Of a DNA stretch of 64,000 nt, positions 33,047 through 42,043 are shown in pieces. Origin of the DNA: Kribbella antiqua (GTDB lineage Bacteria > Actinomycetota > Actinomycetes > Propionibacteriales > Kribbellaceae); contig NZ_SLWR01000010.1 in NCBI RefSeq assembly GCF_004345665.1, forward strand, positions 91,977-155,976, read 5' to 3'. The notes below the pieces were generated by a model. The model was given only the letters and a program-made list of their open reading frames with translations. It had not been told where the DNA came from and ran no database searches. The position numbers were made by a program, and so were the translations under genes. How positions within the stretch are numbered: the first letter of the stretch is position 1; each line of letters begins with the position of its first letter.

Positions 33047-33691
33047 GTGTTCCTGCTGCGATTGATCATCCCGGACCGTCCCGGTTCGCTCGGCACCGTC
33101 GCGACGGCGCTCGGTGAAGTGCAAGCCGACATCCACGCGATCGAGATCGTCGAGCACCGGCGTGAGAACGGCACCGCCGTCGACGACATCGTGGTCGACC
33201 TGCCACCCGGTGTGCTCCCGGACCGCCTCGTGTCCGCCTGCAACGGCGTACCGGACGTCGAAGTCATCTGGTTCTCCCGGTACGGCGCCGGCGGCGGACT
33301 GCACATGGACCTCGAGGCCGTCGAGCAGATGACGTCTGCGCCCGCGGACGCGGTCGACATCCTGGTCGAGCAGGCGCCGGCCGTGCTGCACGCCGACTGG
33401 GCCGCGCTGCTGGACGGCACCGGCGCCGAGGTGAAGGTCGCGCTGGAGACGAGCGCGACGCCGGACTTCGGCGAGCTGGTCGGTCAATGGCTGCCGCTGG
33501 AGAAGGCGTCGACGCTGGAGGCGCTGGACCACAAGGGCCTGGCCGAGTCGGTTCTGGTCGCCGCGCCGCTCGAATCGAACCGCCGCATCCTCGTGATCGG
33601 CCGCCGTGGCGGTCCCGAGTTCCTCGGCTCCGAGGTGGCCCGGCTGAGCTACCTGGCGTCGCTGGCCGTGACCATCCGCGCCAACGCCTGA
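33047..33691 (+). CDS. ACT-domain amino-acid-binding protein, 214 aa
   Basis: GTG 33047 begins FLLRLIIPDRPGSLGTVATALG, a classic ACT start, followed by DIHAIEIVEHRRENGTAVDDI. The remaining ~130 residues form a second domain (ILVEQAPAVLHADWAALL, SVLVAAPLESNRRILVIGRRGG) resembling a degenerate GAF-like fold. Likely a small-molecule sensor; ligand unknown. An in-frame upstream extension to 32933 is possible but gives atypical sequence and overlaps the divergent promoter space before gatC. Confidence 0.72.
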   Translation: MFLLRLIIPDRPGSLGTVATALGEVQADIHAIEIVEHRRENGTAVDDIVVDLPPGVLPDRLVSACNGVPDVEVIWFSRYGAGGGLHMDLEAVEQMTSAPADAVDILVEQAPAVLHADWAALLDGTGAEVKVALETSATPDFGELVGQWLPLEKASTLEALDHKGLAESVLVAAPLESNRRILVIGRRGGPEFLGSEVARLSYLASLAVTIRANA

Positions 33692-33710
33692 CCGACGTAC
33701 GCCACACACA

Positions 33711-33745
33711 CAGAAGCCTCCCGCTCCGAGAGCGGGAGGCTTCTG
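33711..33745. terminator. Bidirectional terminator hairpin
   Basis: Perfect 15-bp stem (33711-33725 with 33731-33745) and 5-nt loop between convergent genes. T-rich sequence TGGTGTCTTCT follows on plus. Confidence 0.88.
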
Positions 33746-33752
33746 GTGTCTT

Positions 33753-34010
33753 CTAGCTGAACTGGAAGTACGCGAAGGTCCAGAGAGCGGCGACGAGCAG
33801 GAGTACGACGACGCCGGCGAGCGCGACGATCCAGATCGACTGGCTGTTGCTGCCGTCGCGATCCGGGAGGTCGAACTGCGTCGGCCCCCACGGGCCGCCG
33901 CCGTCGACGCGCTGAGCCGCCTCGGGCGGTGGCGTGACCACCGTCCGTGACTCCCGCTTCTCCCGGGGCAGCTTCAGCTTCAGCTTCATCCGCAGCTCCT
34001 TGGAAACCAT
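33753..34010 (-). CDS. Small single-pass membrane protein, 85 aa
   Basis: Basic N-terminus (MKLKLKLPREKRESR), a Gly/Pro linker with GGGPWGPTQFDLPDRDG, then one C-terminal helix IWIVALAGVVVLLLVAALWTF. No family recognised. It follows the Q/G-rich membrane protein gene by 6 bp on the same strand, so the two are likely expressed together. Confidence 0.68.
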   Translation of the reverse strand: MVSKELRMKLKLKLPREKRESRTVVTPPPEAAQRVDGGGPWGPTQFDLPDRDGSNSQSIWIVALAGVVVLLLVAALWTFAYFQFS

Positions 34011-34016
34011 GACTCC

Positions 34017-35504
34017 TCAGACGTAGAACGTCTCGTAGCTGATCGAGATCCGCTGCGAGGCGTAGCTGTCGTCGGTCCTGCCCTGGATCTCGACCCGCCA
34101 GCCGGCGACATAAGCAGCGTACGACTTCCCGTCACTGTGCGCCTTGACGTAGGCCTTCAGCGCCTCGACGTCCTCGCCCTTCGCCACCGCGAACGCGTCG
34201 TTCACACCGGCCGGGAACGCCTGCTTGACGTCCGACGCTTCACCGGACGCGCTGATGTCCAGCGACGAGATGCCCTCGCCCCGGATGCCGAAGGCGTAGA
34301 TCCGTTGCGAGCCGTACTTGCCGATCGACTTGCTGCAGGACGAGCTCGTGCAGGTGTACTTCCGCGCCTTGAGCCCGGCGATCAGCTGGGCCTCGGTGGA
34401 GGTGAACTCCTTGCGCGGCAGGTCGAGGTTTTCCGCGCCGGACTTGCCGCCGGACAGCCGCAGGTCGTCACCGTCGTTGCGCAGCTCGAACTCGCCCCAG
34501 GTGCTGCCGACCTTCTGCTCCTTCTGGCCGGTCTTGACCGCGTCCTGGATCTTCTTGACCTCGCTCCCGCCGAACGTGTCGTTGCCGACCGCCTGCAGCG
34601 CCGCGTCGAAGGTGACCGCGGCGTTGTTGACGTTGTCCTCGTTCTGCGAGACCAGCTTGACACCGAGGATGGTGCCGTCCGGCTGGAACTGGAAGATCGC
34701 CTCGGCCTCGGTCGCGCCCTCGTACTTGAAGCAGCCGCGGTGCGCGCCCTGGCTGGTGTTGAACAGGTCGCTGCAGGAGAACCCGAGGCCCTGCAGCTTC
34801 TCGGTCGCGGTCTTGGCCTGACCGGTCGCGTTGCCGAGCTCGCCGTTGTCGCCACCGCCGGTGGTCTGTCCACCGGTCGGATTGGTCGTCGGGTCCGCCT
34901 TCGTGTCGTCACCGCCCAGCGCGCGGATGCCGAGGAAGACGAGCAGACCGATCAGCACGATGCCGACCACGCCACCGCCGATGAACAGCGGCATCTTGTC
35001 CTTACCGAGGCCACTCTTCGAGCCGGAGCCGCCCTGCTGCCATGGCTGCTGCGGGCCGCCTTGCTGCTGGTGCTGCCAGCCGCCGCCCTGCTGCGAGTGC
35101 TGCCGGTTCTGCTGGCCCCAGGACTGCTGCTCGTAGCCGCCCTGCTGCTGCGGGGAGCGCTGACCCCAACCACCTGGCTTGCTCTGACCCGGCTGTCCTT
35201 GGCCGGGCTGTCCTTGGCTGGGCTGGCCCTGACCAGGCTGACCTTGGCCGGGGCCTCCGGGCTGGCCGTGCTGCGCCGGCTGGCCGGGCTGCGGGCGTCC
35301 TGGCTGCTGGCCCCATCCGCCGCCTTGCTGAGGGGGCTGCCCTTGCTGTGGGGGTTGCTGGGGACGTTGACCCCAACCGCCACCACCTTGGGCGGGAGGC
35401 TGCTGCCCCCAGCCGCCATGGCTCCCCTGTCCCCCTTGTTGCCCGCCCGGCTGGCCCCCCGGCTGCTGCCCAGGACCCCACGGTCCCTGCGGCGGCGTCG
35501 TCAT
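34017..35504 (-). CDS. Gln/Pro/Gly-rich membrane protein with extracytoplasmic domain, 495 aa
   Basis: ATG 35504 has GGAG 6 nt upstream. Residues 1 to ~160 are low complexity (GQPGQGQPSQGQPG-type imperfect repeats, Trp-containing GGWGQQPP units), probably disordered and cytoplasmic. A helix PLFIGGGVVGIVLIGLLVFL (about 165-190) is followed by an acidic/Thr-rich linker and an exported domain with Cys residues in FSCSDLFNTSQGAHRGCF and YTCTSSSCSKS that may form disulfides. No enzyme motif. Family unknown; such proteins often scaffold at actinobacterial membranes. Confidence 0.75.
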   Translation of the reverse strand: MTTPPQGPWGPGQQPGGQPGGQQGGQGSHGGWGQQPPAQGGGGWGQRPQQPPQQGQPPQQGGGWGQQPGRPQPGQPAQHGQPGGPGQGQPGQGQPSQGQPGQGQPGQSKPGGWGQRSPQQQGGYEQQSWGQQNRQHSQQGGGWQHQQQGGPQQPWQQGGSGSKSGLGKDKMPLFIGGGVVGIVLIGLLVFLGIRALGGDDTKADPTTNPTGGQTTGGGDNGELGNATGQAKTATEKLQGLGFSCSDLFNTSQGAHRGCFKYEGATEAEAIFQFQPDGTILGVKLVSQNEDNVNNAAVTFDAALQAVGNDTFGGSEVKKIQDAVKTGQKEQKVGSTWGEFELRNDGDDLRLSGGKSGAENLDLPRKEFTSTEAQLIAGLKARKYTCTSSSCSKSIGKYGSQRIYAFGIRGEGISSLDISASGEASDVKQAFPAGVNDAFAVAKGEDVEALKAYVKAHSDGKSYAAYVAGWRVEIQGRTDDSYASQRISISYETFYV

Positions 35505-35648
35505 ATTTGCTCCTTTGACCCACGTGTCGACGTGCAAAGCTAACAGTCCGACGGATCAGCCCACCTGACAGATCCATCCGTACGGCGACCCGCCCGGGTG
35601 ATGCTGGACACCCGCACTCACCACAACCGGGGGTGAGTGGGCAGGGGG

Positions 35649-37772
35649 TTAGGCCTGGTCGGGGGTGGTGGCGACTTTGGCTGCTGCTTCGGAGCCTTCG
35701 GCGAGGAGGAGCTGGAAGCCTGGGGCGTCGAGGATGGGGACGCCGAGCTGGACGGCCTTGTCGTACTTGGAGCCTGGGGAGTCGCCGACGACGACGAACG
35801 ACGTCTTCTTCGACACCGAGCTCGCCGCCTTGCCGCCGCGCGACACGATCGCCTCGGTGGCCTCGTCGCGGCTGAATCCCTCGACGGTCCCGGTCACGAC
35901 GATGGACAAGCCGGTCAGGGTCTGCGGGACGCTCGGGCCGCTGCGTTCCTGCCGGAGCTGGACGCCGGCGGCCTTCCACTTGTCCACGATCGCCTGGTGC
36001 CAGTCGACCTCGAACCACTCGATCACCGCATGCGCGATGGTCGGCCCGACCCCCTCGATCTCGGAGAGCTCCTCCTCGCTCGCCGCCCGGATCGCCTCGA
36101 TGTCGTCGTACACGGCCGCGAGTGCCTGGGCCGCGGTCGGCCCGACGTGCCGGATCGACAGCGCCACCAGACCGCGCGCGAGCGGTTGCTCCTTCGCCTG
36201 CTCGAGATTCGCCAGCAGGCGTTGCGCGTTCGCGGACAGCGACCCCGCCTTGGTGGTGAAGAACGCGCTCTGCGCCAGCGCCTCCTCGGTCAGCCCGAAG
36301 AGGTCGCCCTCGTCCGCGATCAGCCCGCCGCTGATCAACGCGTCCGCCGCCTTGAACCCGAGCACCTCGATGTCGAACGCCGACCGCCCGGCCAGGTGGA
36401 ACAGCCGCTCCCGCAACTGCGCCGGGCAGGACTGCGAGTTCGGGCAGCGGATGTCGACGTCACCTTCCTTCATCGGCCGCAACGTCGTACCGCAGGACGG
36501 ACATTCGGTCGGCATCACGAACTCACGCGCGTCGTCCGGCCGCAGGTCGATCACCGGCCCGAGGATCTCGGGGATGACGTCACCCGCCTTCCGCAGTACG
36601 ACGGTGTCGCCGATCCAGACGCCCTTGCGCTTGACCTCCTGCGCGTTGTGCAGCGTCGCGAACTCGACCGTCGACCCGGCCACGCGCACGGGTTCCATCA
36701 CGCCGTACGGCGTGACGCGGCCGGTGCGGCCGACGTTCACCTCGATGTCGAGGAGCTTGGTGGTGACCTCCTCAGGCGGGTACTTGTACGCGATCGCCCA
36801 TCGCGGCGCGCTCGACGTCGAGCCGAGTGCGCGCTGCAGGTCGACCTCGTCCACCTTGACCACGACGCCGTCGATCTCGTGGTCGACCGAGTGCCGGTTC
36901 TCGCCGTAGTACGCGATGAACTCGTTCACGGCGTCGAGCGTGTCGACCTTGCGGGCGCGGTCGCTGACCGGCAGGCCCCAGGCCTTGAGCTGGTCGTACG
37001 CCTCCGACAGCCGGCCGACATGATACCCGTCGACGCGGCCCAGACCGTGTACGACGAAGCGCAGCGGGCGGCTCGCGGACACGCGTGGGTCCTTCTGCCG
37101 CAGCGATCCGGCGGCGCTGTTGCGCGGATTGGAGAACGGGTCCTTGCCGGCCTCGACCAGCTGCGCGTTGAGCTCCTCGAAGTCCTCTACCCGGAAATAG
37201 ACCTCGCCGCGGACCTCCAGGAACGCCGGGAGATCGTCGCCGTCCAGCTCATTCGGGATGCTCTTGATGGTGCGGACGTTGAGCGTCACGTCCTCACCGG
37301 TCCGGCCGTCGCCGCGGGTCGCGCCGCTCACCAGGCGGCCGTTCTCGTAGACGAGGTCGAGCGCCAGACCGTCGACCTTCAGCTCGCACAGGAACCCGCT
37401 GTCGTTGATCTGCTTGACCGTGACTTCGCGCTCGAGCCGCTTGGACCAGGCCTCCATCTGCTCGGCGGAGAACGCGTTGGCGAGGCTCTCCATCCGGGTC
37501 GGATGCTGCACCGGGGTGAACAGGGTGGAGATCGGCGCGCCGACCTTCTGCGTCGGCGAGTCCGGCGTCCGGAGCTCGGCGTACTGCTCCTCGATCGCCT
37601 CCAGCTCGTGCATCAGCGCGTCGAAGTCCGCGTCGGAGATGGTCGAACTGGCCAGGTAGTACCGAACCCGGTGTTCCTCGATCTCCTTGCTCAACGCCGC
37701 ATGCCGCTCCCGTACGTCGGCGGGTGCCGCAGGCTGCTCAGCAGCAGTACTTTCGGGAATCTCCGTGCTCAT
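35649..37772 (-). CDS. ligA: NAD-dependent DNA ligase
   Basis: 707 aa. The adenylated Lys is K132 in CELKVDGLALDL; the Ia domain, OB fold, a Cys4 zinc finger (CPSCGTTL ... CPNSQSCPAQ), tandem HhH motifs (IEGVGPTIAHAV) and a C-terminal BRCT (LSIVVTGTVEGFSRDEATEAI) are all present. It seals nicks in replication and repair. ATG 37772 is preferred to an in-frame TTG two codons upstream. A repeat block occupies its upstream region. Confidence 0.97.
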   Translation of the reverse strand: MSTEIPESTAAEQPAAPADVRERHAALSKEIEEHRVRYYLASSTISDADFDALMHELEAIEEQYAELRTPDSPTQKVGAPISTLFTPVQHPTRMESLANAFSAEQMEAWSKRLEREVTVKQINDSGFLCELKVDGLALDLVYENGRLVSGATRGDGRTGEDVTLNVRTIKSIPNELDGDDLPAFLEVRGEVYFRVEDFEELNAQLVEAGKDPFSNPRNSAAGSLRQKDPRVSASRPLRFVVHGLGRVDGYHVGRLSEAYDQLKAWGLPVSDRARKVDTLDAVNEFIAYYGENRHSVDHEIDGVVVKVDEVDLQRALGSTSSAPRWAIAYKYPPEEVTTKLLDIEVNVGRTGRVTPYGVMEPVRVAGSTVEFATLHNAQEVKRKGVWIGDTVVLRKAGDVIPEILGPVIDLRPDDAREFVMPTECPSCGTTLRPMKEGDVDIRCPNSQSCPAQLRERLFHLAGRSAFDIEVLGFKAADALISGGLIADEGDLFGLTEEALAQSAFFTTKAGSLSANAQRLLANLEQAKEQPLARGLVALSIRHVGPTAAQALAAVYDDIEAIRAASEEELSEIEGVGPTIAHAVIEWFEVDWHQAIVDKWKAAGVQLRQERSGPSVPQTLTGLSIVVTGTVEGFSRDEATEAIVSRGGKAASSVSKKTSFVVVGDSPGSKYDKAVQLGVPILDAPGFQLLLAEGSEAAAKVATTPDQA

Positions 37773-37789
37773 GGGCAAAACCTACAACC

Positions 37790-38005
37790 GCCCACCGACG
37801 TTTTCGGAGAAGAGCAGCCGCCTTCGGCGGCGGGGTTGGAGGCGGCCCACCGACGTTTTCGGAGAGGAAAGAGCCGCCTTCGGTGGCGGGTCGGCAGGCG
37901 CACCACCGACGTTTTAGGAGAAGAACAGCCGCCTTCGGCGGCGGGTCGCGGAGGCGCACCGCCGATGTTCTCGGCGAAGAACAGCCGCGTTCGACCGCGA
38001 TATCT
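37790..38005. repeat. Four imperfect 55-56 bp tandem units, each with a GC hairpin, upstream of ligA
   Basis: Units share CACCGACGTTTTCGGAGAAG followed by GCCGCCTTCGGCGGC; they begin near 37790, 37845, 37901 and 37957. Each of the first three carries a 6-bp hairpin with a TTC loop; the fourth is diverged (CCGCGTTCGACCGCG). With the next entry it fills the 375-bp gap between the MetE-like gene and ligA. No credible gene: the open frames merely reflect the repeats. Confidence 0.9.
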
Positions 38006-38008
38006 GGT

Positions 38009-38081
38009 GGGTTGCCCACTCAGATACTGGGTTACCCCCTCGAAATCTCAGTGGGCAACCCTCCATCTGAGTGGGCAACCC
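38009..38081. repeat. Inverted repeat with one left arm and two alternative right arms
   Basis: GGGTTGCCCACTCAGA (38009-38024) is the exact reverse complement of 38066-38081 and matches 38046-38061 with one mismatch. The two right arms are direct copies 20 bp apart, so two mutually exclusive stem-loops are possible. Confidence 0.88.
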
Positions 38082-38147
38082 CTCAATCGGAACGTCTCGG
38101 AGGCCGCCTCGAAAACCACCACCACGCTTAACGGAGCGGCGGGCGGG

Positions 38148-39125
38148 TCAGGCGTCTGCTGCTTCGGCGACGGTTTCGGCGATGCGGCGGAGGAGGGCGA
38201 GGCGGGCTTGAGCGTCTGCCGGGGAGGGTGCGGCGGCGAGGCCGCACGCGGGCGTGATCACGACCTTCTTCAGCAGCTCCGGGTCCAGGCCCAGTTCGCG
38301 CCAGCGGCGTACCAAGGGATCGGCGGCCTGCTCCTGGTTCGGTAGTGGGCCAGTCGTGGGCACCACTCCGGCGTACAGGGCCGTGCCAGCCTCTACGGCG
38401 ACGGCTACCTGCTCCCAGCCGGGCTCGTTGAGCTGAGAGAGGTCTACTGCCACTCCCACGGCTCCGGCCTTGGTGAAGGCCTCGATGGGCGGCCGCACGG
38501 CGCAGCAGTGCACAAGCGTTGGCGCCGCGGTGGTGACGAGACTCAGGAGCTCCACGGCGCCCGGCCCGTCGACAGAACGGTGCTTACCCCACCCAGACGC
38601 TGTGGGAACGGCTCCAGCGAGTACGGCGGGCAGTCCAGGCTCATCCACCTGTACGACGAGCTCCGCCCCCGGCACACGACGTCGTACCTCGGCAACATGA
38701 TCACCAAGCCCCAGCGCCAGCGCCTCCGCCAGGTCGCGCCGGGCCCCGTGGTCCGCCAGCACCTTGTCACCGCGCGGCAACTCGACCGTCGCCGCCAGAG
38801 TCCACGGCCCGGTCAGCTGCAGCTTCAATGGCCCGGTGTAGCCGTCGGCTAGCTCTTCGAGCACATCCAGGTCCTCAGCCAGCAGCGACCGCGCCCGCCG
38901 CTGGTCCAAACTCGCCCGGGGGTCGCTGCCACCCGTGAGCCGCCACCCGGCCGGCTGCAGGTCCACAGCCAGCTCAGTCAGTACGGCGACCGCCCGGCTC
39001 AGCATGTCGCCGTACGGCCGAGCCGGAAGCTCCGCAAGGAACGGAATGTCGACAGCCTCGAGCAGAACCTTCGTCCACTCCCGGATATCGTCACCCGGCA
39101 GCGAACCCAGACCAGTAGTGGTCAT
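38148..39125 (-). CDS. Cobalamin-independent methionine synthase family protein (MetE C-terminal domain-like), 325 aa
   Basis: Only the catalytic barrel is present: TTTGLGSLPGDDIREW, LQLTGPWTLAATVELPRG, VVQVDEPGLPAVLAG, then zinc ligands in TLVHCCAVRP and ITPACGLAAAPSPADA. Full MetE is about 750 aa with a duplicated N-terminal half; this is the short archaeal/actinobacterial type, whose methyl donor may not be polyglutamyl-methyl-THF. It overlaps mnmA by 4 bp. Confidence 0.85.
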   Translation of the reverse strand: MTTTGLGSLPGDDIREWTKVLLEAVDIPFLAELPARPYGDMLSRAVAVLTELAVDLQPAGWRLTGGSDPRASLDQRRARSLLAEDLDVLEELADGYTGPLKLQLTGPWTLAATVELPRGDKVLADHGARRDLAEALALGLGDHVAEVRRRVPGAELVVQVDEPGLPAVLAGAVPTASGWGKHRSVDGPGAVELLSLVTTAAPTLVHCCAVRPPIEAFTKAGAVGVAVDLSQLNEPGWEQVAVAVEAGTALYAGVVPTTGPLPNQEQAADPLVRRWRELGLDPELLKKVVITPACGLAAAPSPADAQARLALLRRIAETVAEAADA

Positions 39126-40216
39126 GCGTGCTGAGCTGCTACGCGCTCGACACTGTCGATCGTCGCGGAGCCGATCACGCGCGTGCCGTCGTACAGCACC
39201 ACTGCCTGCCCCGGAGCGACTGCCAGGGTCGGCTCGTCAAAGGACACCTGCACCTCGTCGCCCTCGACCCGAGCGGTGACGGCGACCTCTTCGCCATGTG
39301 CCCGCAGCTGAGCCTTGACCTGCAGTTCCGACGACGGCGCCGGGCCGCACCAGCGTGGTTTGGACGCGGTCAGGCGGGCGACCGCCAGTTCCTCGCGCGA
39401 CCCGACCGTGACGGTGCGATCCACCGGGCTGATGTCGAGCACGAACCGGGGCTTGCCATCCGCCGCCGGCGTACCGATCCGCAGCCCCTTGCGCTGACCG
39501 ACGGTGAACCCGTGCGTGCCCTTGTGCTCGCCGAGCTTGTTGCCCTGCGCATCGACGATGTCACCCGGCGCCTCACCCAGCTGCTTGCTGAGGAAGGCCG
39601 GAGTGTTGCCATCGGCAATGAAACAGATGTCGTGGCTGTCCGGCTTGGCGGCGACCGACAGCCCACGCCGCTCGGCCTCTTCCCGCACCTCGGTCTTCAC
39701 CGTGTCGCCGAGGGGGAAGAACGCGTGCTTGAGCTGCTCCTGCGTCAGCACCCCGAGCACATACGACTGATCCTTCGCCGGATCCACCGCCCGGTGCAAC
39801 TCGCGAGAGCCATCCGGCGTGTCCACGATCCGCGCGTAGTGCCCGGTCGCGACCGCGTCGAAGTCGAGCGCCAGCGCCCGCTCCAGTACGGCGCTGAACT
39901 TCACCTTCTCGTTGCAGCGCAGACACGGGTTCGGCGTCCGGCCGGCGGCGTACTCGCTGACGAAGTCCTCGACCACGTCGGCGTGGAACCGCTCGGCCAG
40001 GTCCCAGACGTAGAACGGGATGCCGATCACGTCGGCGGCGCGGCGGGCGTCGCGGGAGTCCTCGATCGTGCAGCAGCCCCGCGCGCCGCTGCGATACGAC
40101 TGCGGGTTTCGGCTCAGCGCCAGGTGCACTCCGACCACGTCGTGCCCGGCCTCGGCCATCCGCGCCGCCGCGACGGCCGAGTCGACTCCGCCGGACATGG
40201 CTGCGAGTACCCGCAT
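39122..40216 (-). CDS. mnmA: tRNA-specific 2-thiouridylase
   Basis: 364 aa. PP-loop AMSGGVDSAVAAARM, catalytic Cys in NPCLRCNEKVKF and second Cys in SHDICFIADGN; GHYARI and KDQSYVL complete the fingerprint. It installs the 2-thio group at U34 of Lys, Glu and Gln tRNAs. The ATG overlaps the stop of the cysteine desulfurase (TGATG), which likely supplies the sulfur. Confidence 0.96.
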   Translation of the reverse strand: MRVLAAMSGGVDSAVAAARMAEAGHDVVGVHLALSRNPQSYRSGARGCCTIEDSRDARRAADVIGIPFYVWDLAERFHADVVEDFVSEYAAGRTPNPCLRCNEKVKFSAVLERALALDFDAVATGHYARIVDTPDGSRELHRAVDPAKDQSYVLGVLTQEQLKHAFFPLGDTVKTEVREEAERRGLSVAAKPDSHDICFIADGNTPAFLSKQLGEAPGDIVDAQGNKLGEHKGTHGFTVGQRKGLRIGTPAADGKPRFVLDISPVDRTVTVGSREELAVARLTASKPRWCGPAPSSELQVKAQLRAHGEEVAVTARVEGDEVQVSFDEPTLAVAPGQAVVLYDGTRVIGSATIDSVERVAAQHA

Positions 40217-41418
40217 CAAACCTTCCTTCCCACGTTCTGCAGACCGGCGGACTTCGCCCGCTCCACCACCGGTCCGATGTTCTCCAGTACGGCGTCGATG
40301 TCGGCGCGCGTACTCGTGTGCCCGAGGGTGAACCGGAGCGACCCGCGCGCCCGCTGGTCGTCGTACCCCATGGCCAGCAGGACATGACTCGGCTCGGCGA
40401 CCCCGGCGTTGCACGCGGATCCGGTGGAGACCTCGATCCCGCGCGCGTCGAGCAGCAGCAACAGCGAGTCACCCTCGCAGTCGCCGAAGGACAAGTGTGC
40501 GTTATTGGGCAAGCGGTCCGTCGGGTCACCCGACAACTGCGCGCCCTCGATCGTGTTCACGACGCCGCTGACCAGCGCGTCCCGCAACTCGGCCAGCCGC
40601 TGCGCCTCGTCCGGCTGATGCTTGATCGCGTGCTCGACCGCGACGGCGAACCCGGCGGTCGCGGGCGCGTCCAGCGTTCCCGACCGTACGTCGCGCTCCT
40701 GCCCGCCGCCGTGCAGGATCGGCGTCAGCTTCGTCTCCTTGTGGACGACGAGCGCGCCGATGCCGTAGGGCCCGCCGAGCTTGTGCGCGGACACGGTCAT
40801 CGCGTCGACCCCGAGGTCCGCGAAGTCGACCGGCACCTGCCCGACCGCCTGCACGGCATCGGTGTGCACGGGGATGTCGTACTCCCTGGCGAGCCCGGCG
40901 ATCTCCCGGATCGGCTGGAGCGTCCCGACCTCGTTGTTCGCCATCATCAACGTGACGAACGACACGGACCCGGGGTCCTGCTCGACAGCCCGCCGTACGT
41001 CGTCCGGCCGGACCCGCCCGAGCTCGTCGACCGGCAACCACTCGATCTCGGCCTTCTCGTGCTGCGCCAGCCACACCGCGGGATCCAGTACGGCGTGGTG
41101 TTCGATCCCGCTGAGCAGGATCCGCCGCCGCCGCGGATCCTCGGCCAGTCGAGCCCACCACAGGCCCTTCAGCGCGAGGTTGTCCGCCTCCGTACCGCCC
41201 GAGGTGAAGACCACTTCGCTGGGCTGCGCGCCGAGCGCCGCGGCGATCGTCTCCCGCGACTCCTCGACCGTACGGCGGGCAGCGCGGCCGGAGCCGTGCA
41301 GGGACGACGCATTGCCGGTCCGCGCGAGGTGATGGGTCATCGCCTCGATCGCCGCCGGCAGCATCGGAGTCGTCGCCGCGTGGTCCAGGTACACCGTGCG
41401 ACGGTCGGAAGATGTCAT
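40216..41418 (-). CDS. Cysteine desulfurase (IscS/NifS type)
   Basis: 400-aa fold-type I PLP enzyme. VYLDHAATTPMLPAA start, GIEHHAVLDP, HTDAVQAVGQVPVDF, the PLP-Lys in VSAHKLGGPYGIGALV and the persulfide Cys in EVSTGSACNAGVAEPSHV. It starts at ATG 41418; further in-frame extension upstream is not supported. First gene of a desulfurase-mnmA-MetE-like run. No iscU is nearby, so dedication to tRNA thiolation is inferred. Confidence 0.94.
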   Translation of the reverse strand: MTSSDRRTVYLDHAATTPMLPAAIEAMTHHLARTGNASSLHGSGRAARRTVEESRETIAAALGAQPSEVVFTSGGTEADNLALKGLWWARLAEDPRRRRILLSGIEHHAVLDPAVWLAQHEKAEIEWLPVDELGRVRPDDVRRAVEQDPGSVSFVTLMMANNEVGTLQPIREIAGLAREYDIPVHTDAVQAVGQVPVDFADLGVDAMTVSAHKLGGPYGIGALVVHKETKLTPILHGGGQERDVRSGTLDAPATAGFAVAVEHAIKHQPDEAQRLAELRDALVSGVVNTIEGAQLSGDPTDRLPNNAHLSFGDCEGDSLLLLLDARGIEVSTGSACNAGVAEPSHVLLAMGYDDQRARGSLRFTLGHTSTRADIDAVLENIGPVVERAKSAGLQNVGRKV

Positions 41419-41566
41419 ATCGGATTCAAGGGTATGTCCGGCACCAATGTTCCCGCTCTCCCACCCGCCCCTCGGGCGTTCCGTGCTGCTTCCGTGGCGG
41501 CCACGGGTGACATTCCGTACGACGACCTCGCACTCTGGTGAGCACGATCCTTCGAAGGGAGCTGTG

Positions 41567-42043
41567 ATGTCGCAGGAGGTACTCGACCAGCGCGCGGTCG
41601 CGGTCATCGAAGCCAACAAGTACATGACGCTGGGCACCGTCGGGGCAGACGGTCGTCCGTGGGTCACGCCGGTGTATTTCACCCCCGACGGGCATGCCGA
41701 CTTCTATTGGGTGTCGTCGCCGCAGGCCGTGCACTCGGTGAACGTCGACCTGAATCCCGACGTCAGCATCGCCATTTTCGACTCCAGCGTGGCGATCGGC
41801 CAGGCGTCCGCGGTGTACCTGACCGCACAGGCGGGCGTCGTACCGGACGACGAGCTCGAGCAGCGGGCGGCGTTCTACTCGTCCCGCTACCCGGAGCTGA
41901 AGTCGTTCTCGGTCGACGAGCTCCATGCCGAGCTGCGCCTCTACCGGGCCCGGGCCACTGCGCACTGGGTCCTCGTCCGCGGCCGTGACCCGGAATTCGG
42001 CACGGGTATCGACTCCCGCAGGGCTGTGTGGTCAGAAGGCTGA
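41567..42043 (+). CDS. Pyridoxamine 5'-phosphate oxidase-family (flavin split-barrel) protein, 158 aa
   Basis: ATG 41567 with AGGGAG upstream. NKYMTLGTVGADGRPWVTPV and FYWVSSPQAVHSVNVDLNPDVSIAIFD are the split-barrel core that binds FMN or F420. Too short for PdxH and without its C-terminal domain, so function is open. The 3' end overlaps the convergent broken nucleotidyltransferase gene by 12 bp. Confidence 0.8.
   Translation: MSQEVLDQRAVAVIEANKYMTLGTVGADGRPWVTPVYFTPDGHADFYWVSSPQAVHSVNVDLNPDVSIAIFDSSVAIGQASAVYLTAQAGVVPDDELEQRAAFYSSRYPELKSFSVDELHAELRLYRARATAHWVLVRGRDPEFGTGIDSRRAVWSEG

Noticed and set aside
37738..38019. Minus-strand 93-aa frame across the ligA upstream repeats
   Set aside because: Its sequence is only the translated repeat units (PPKAA...LLKRRW) and it overlaps the ligA start.
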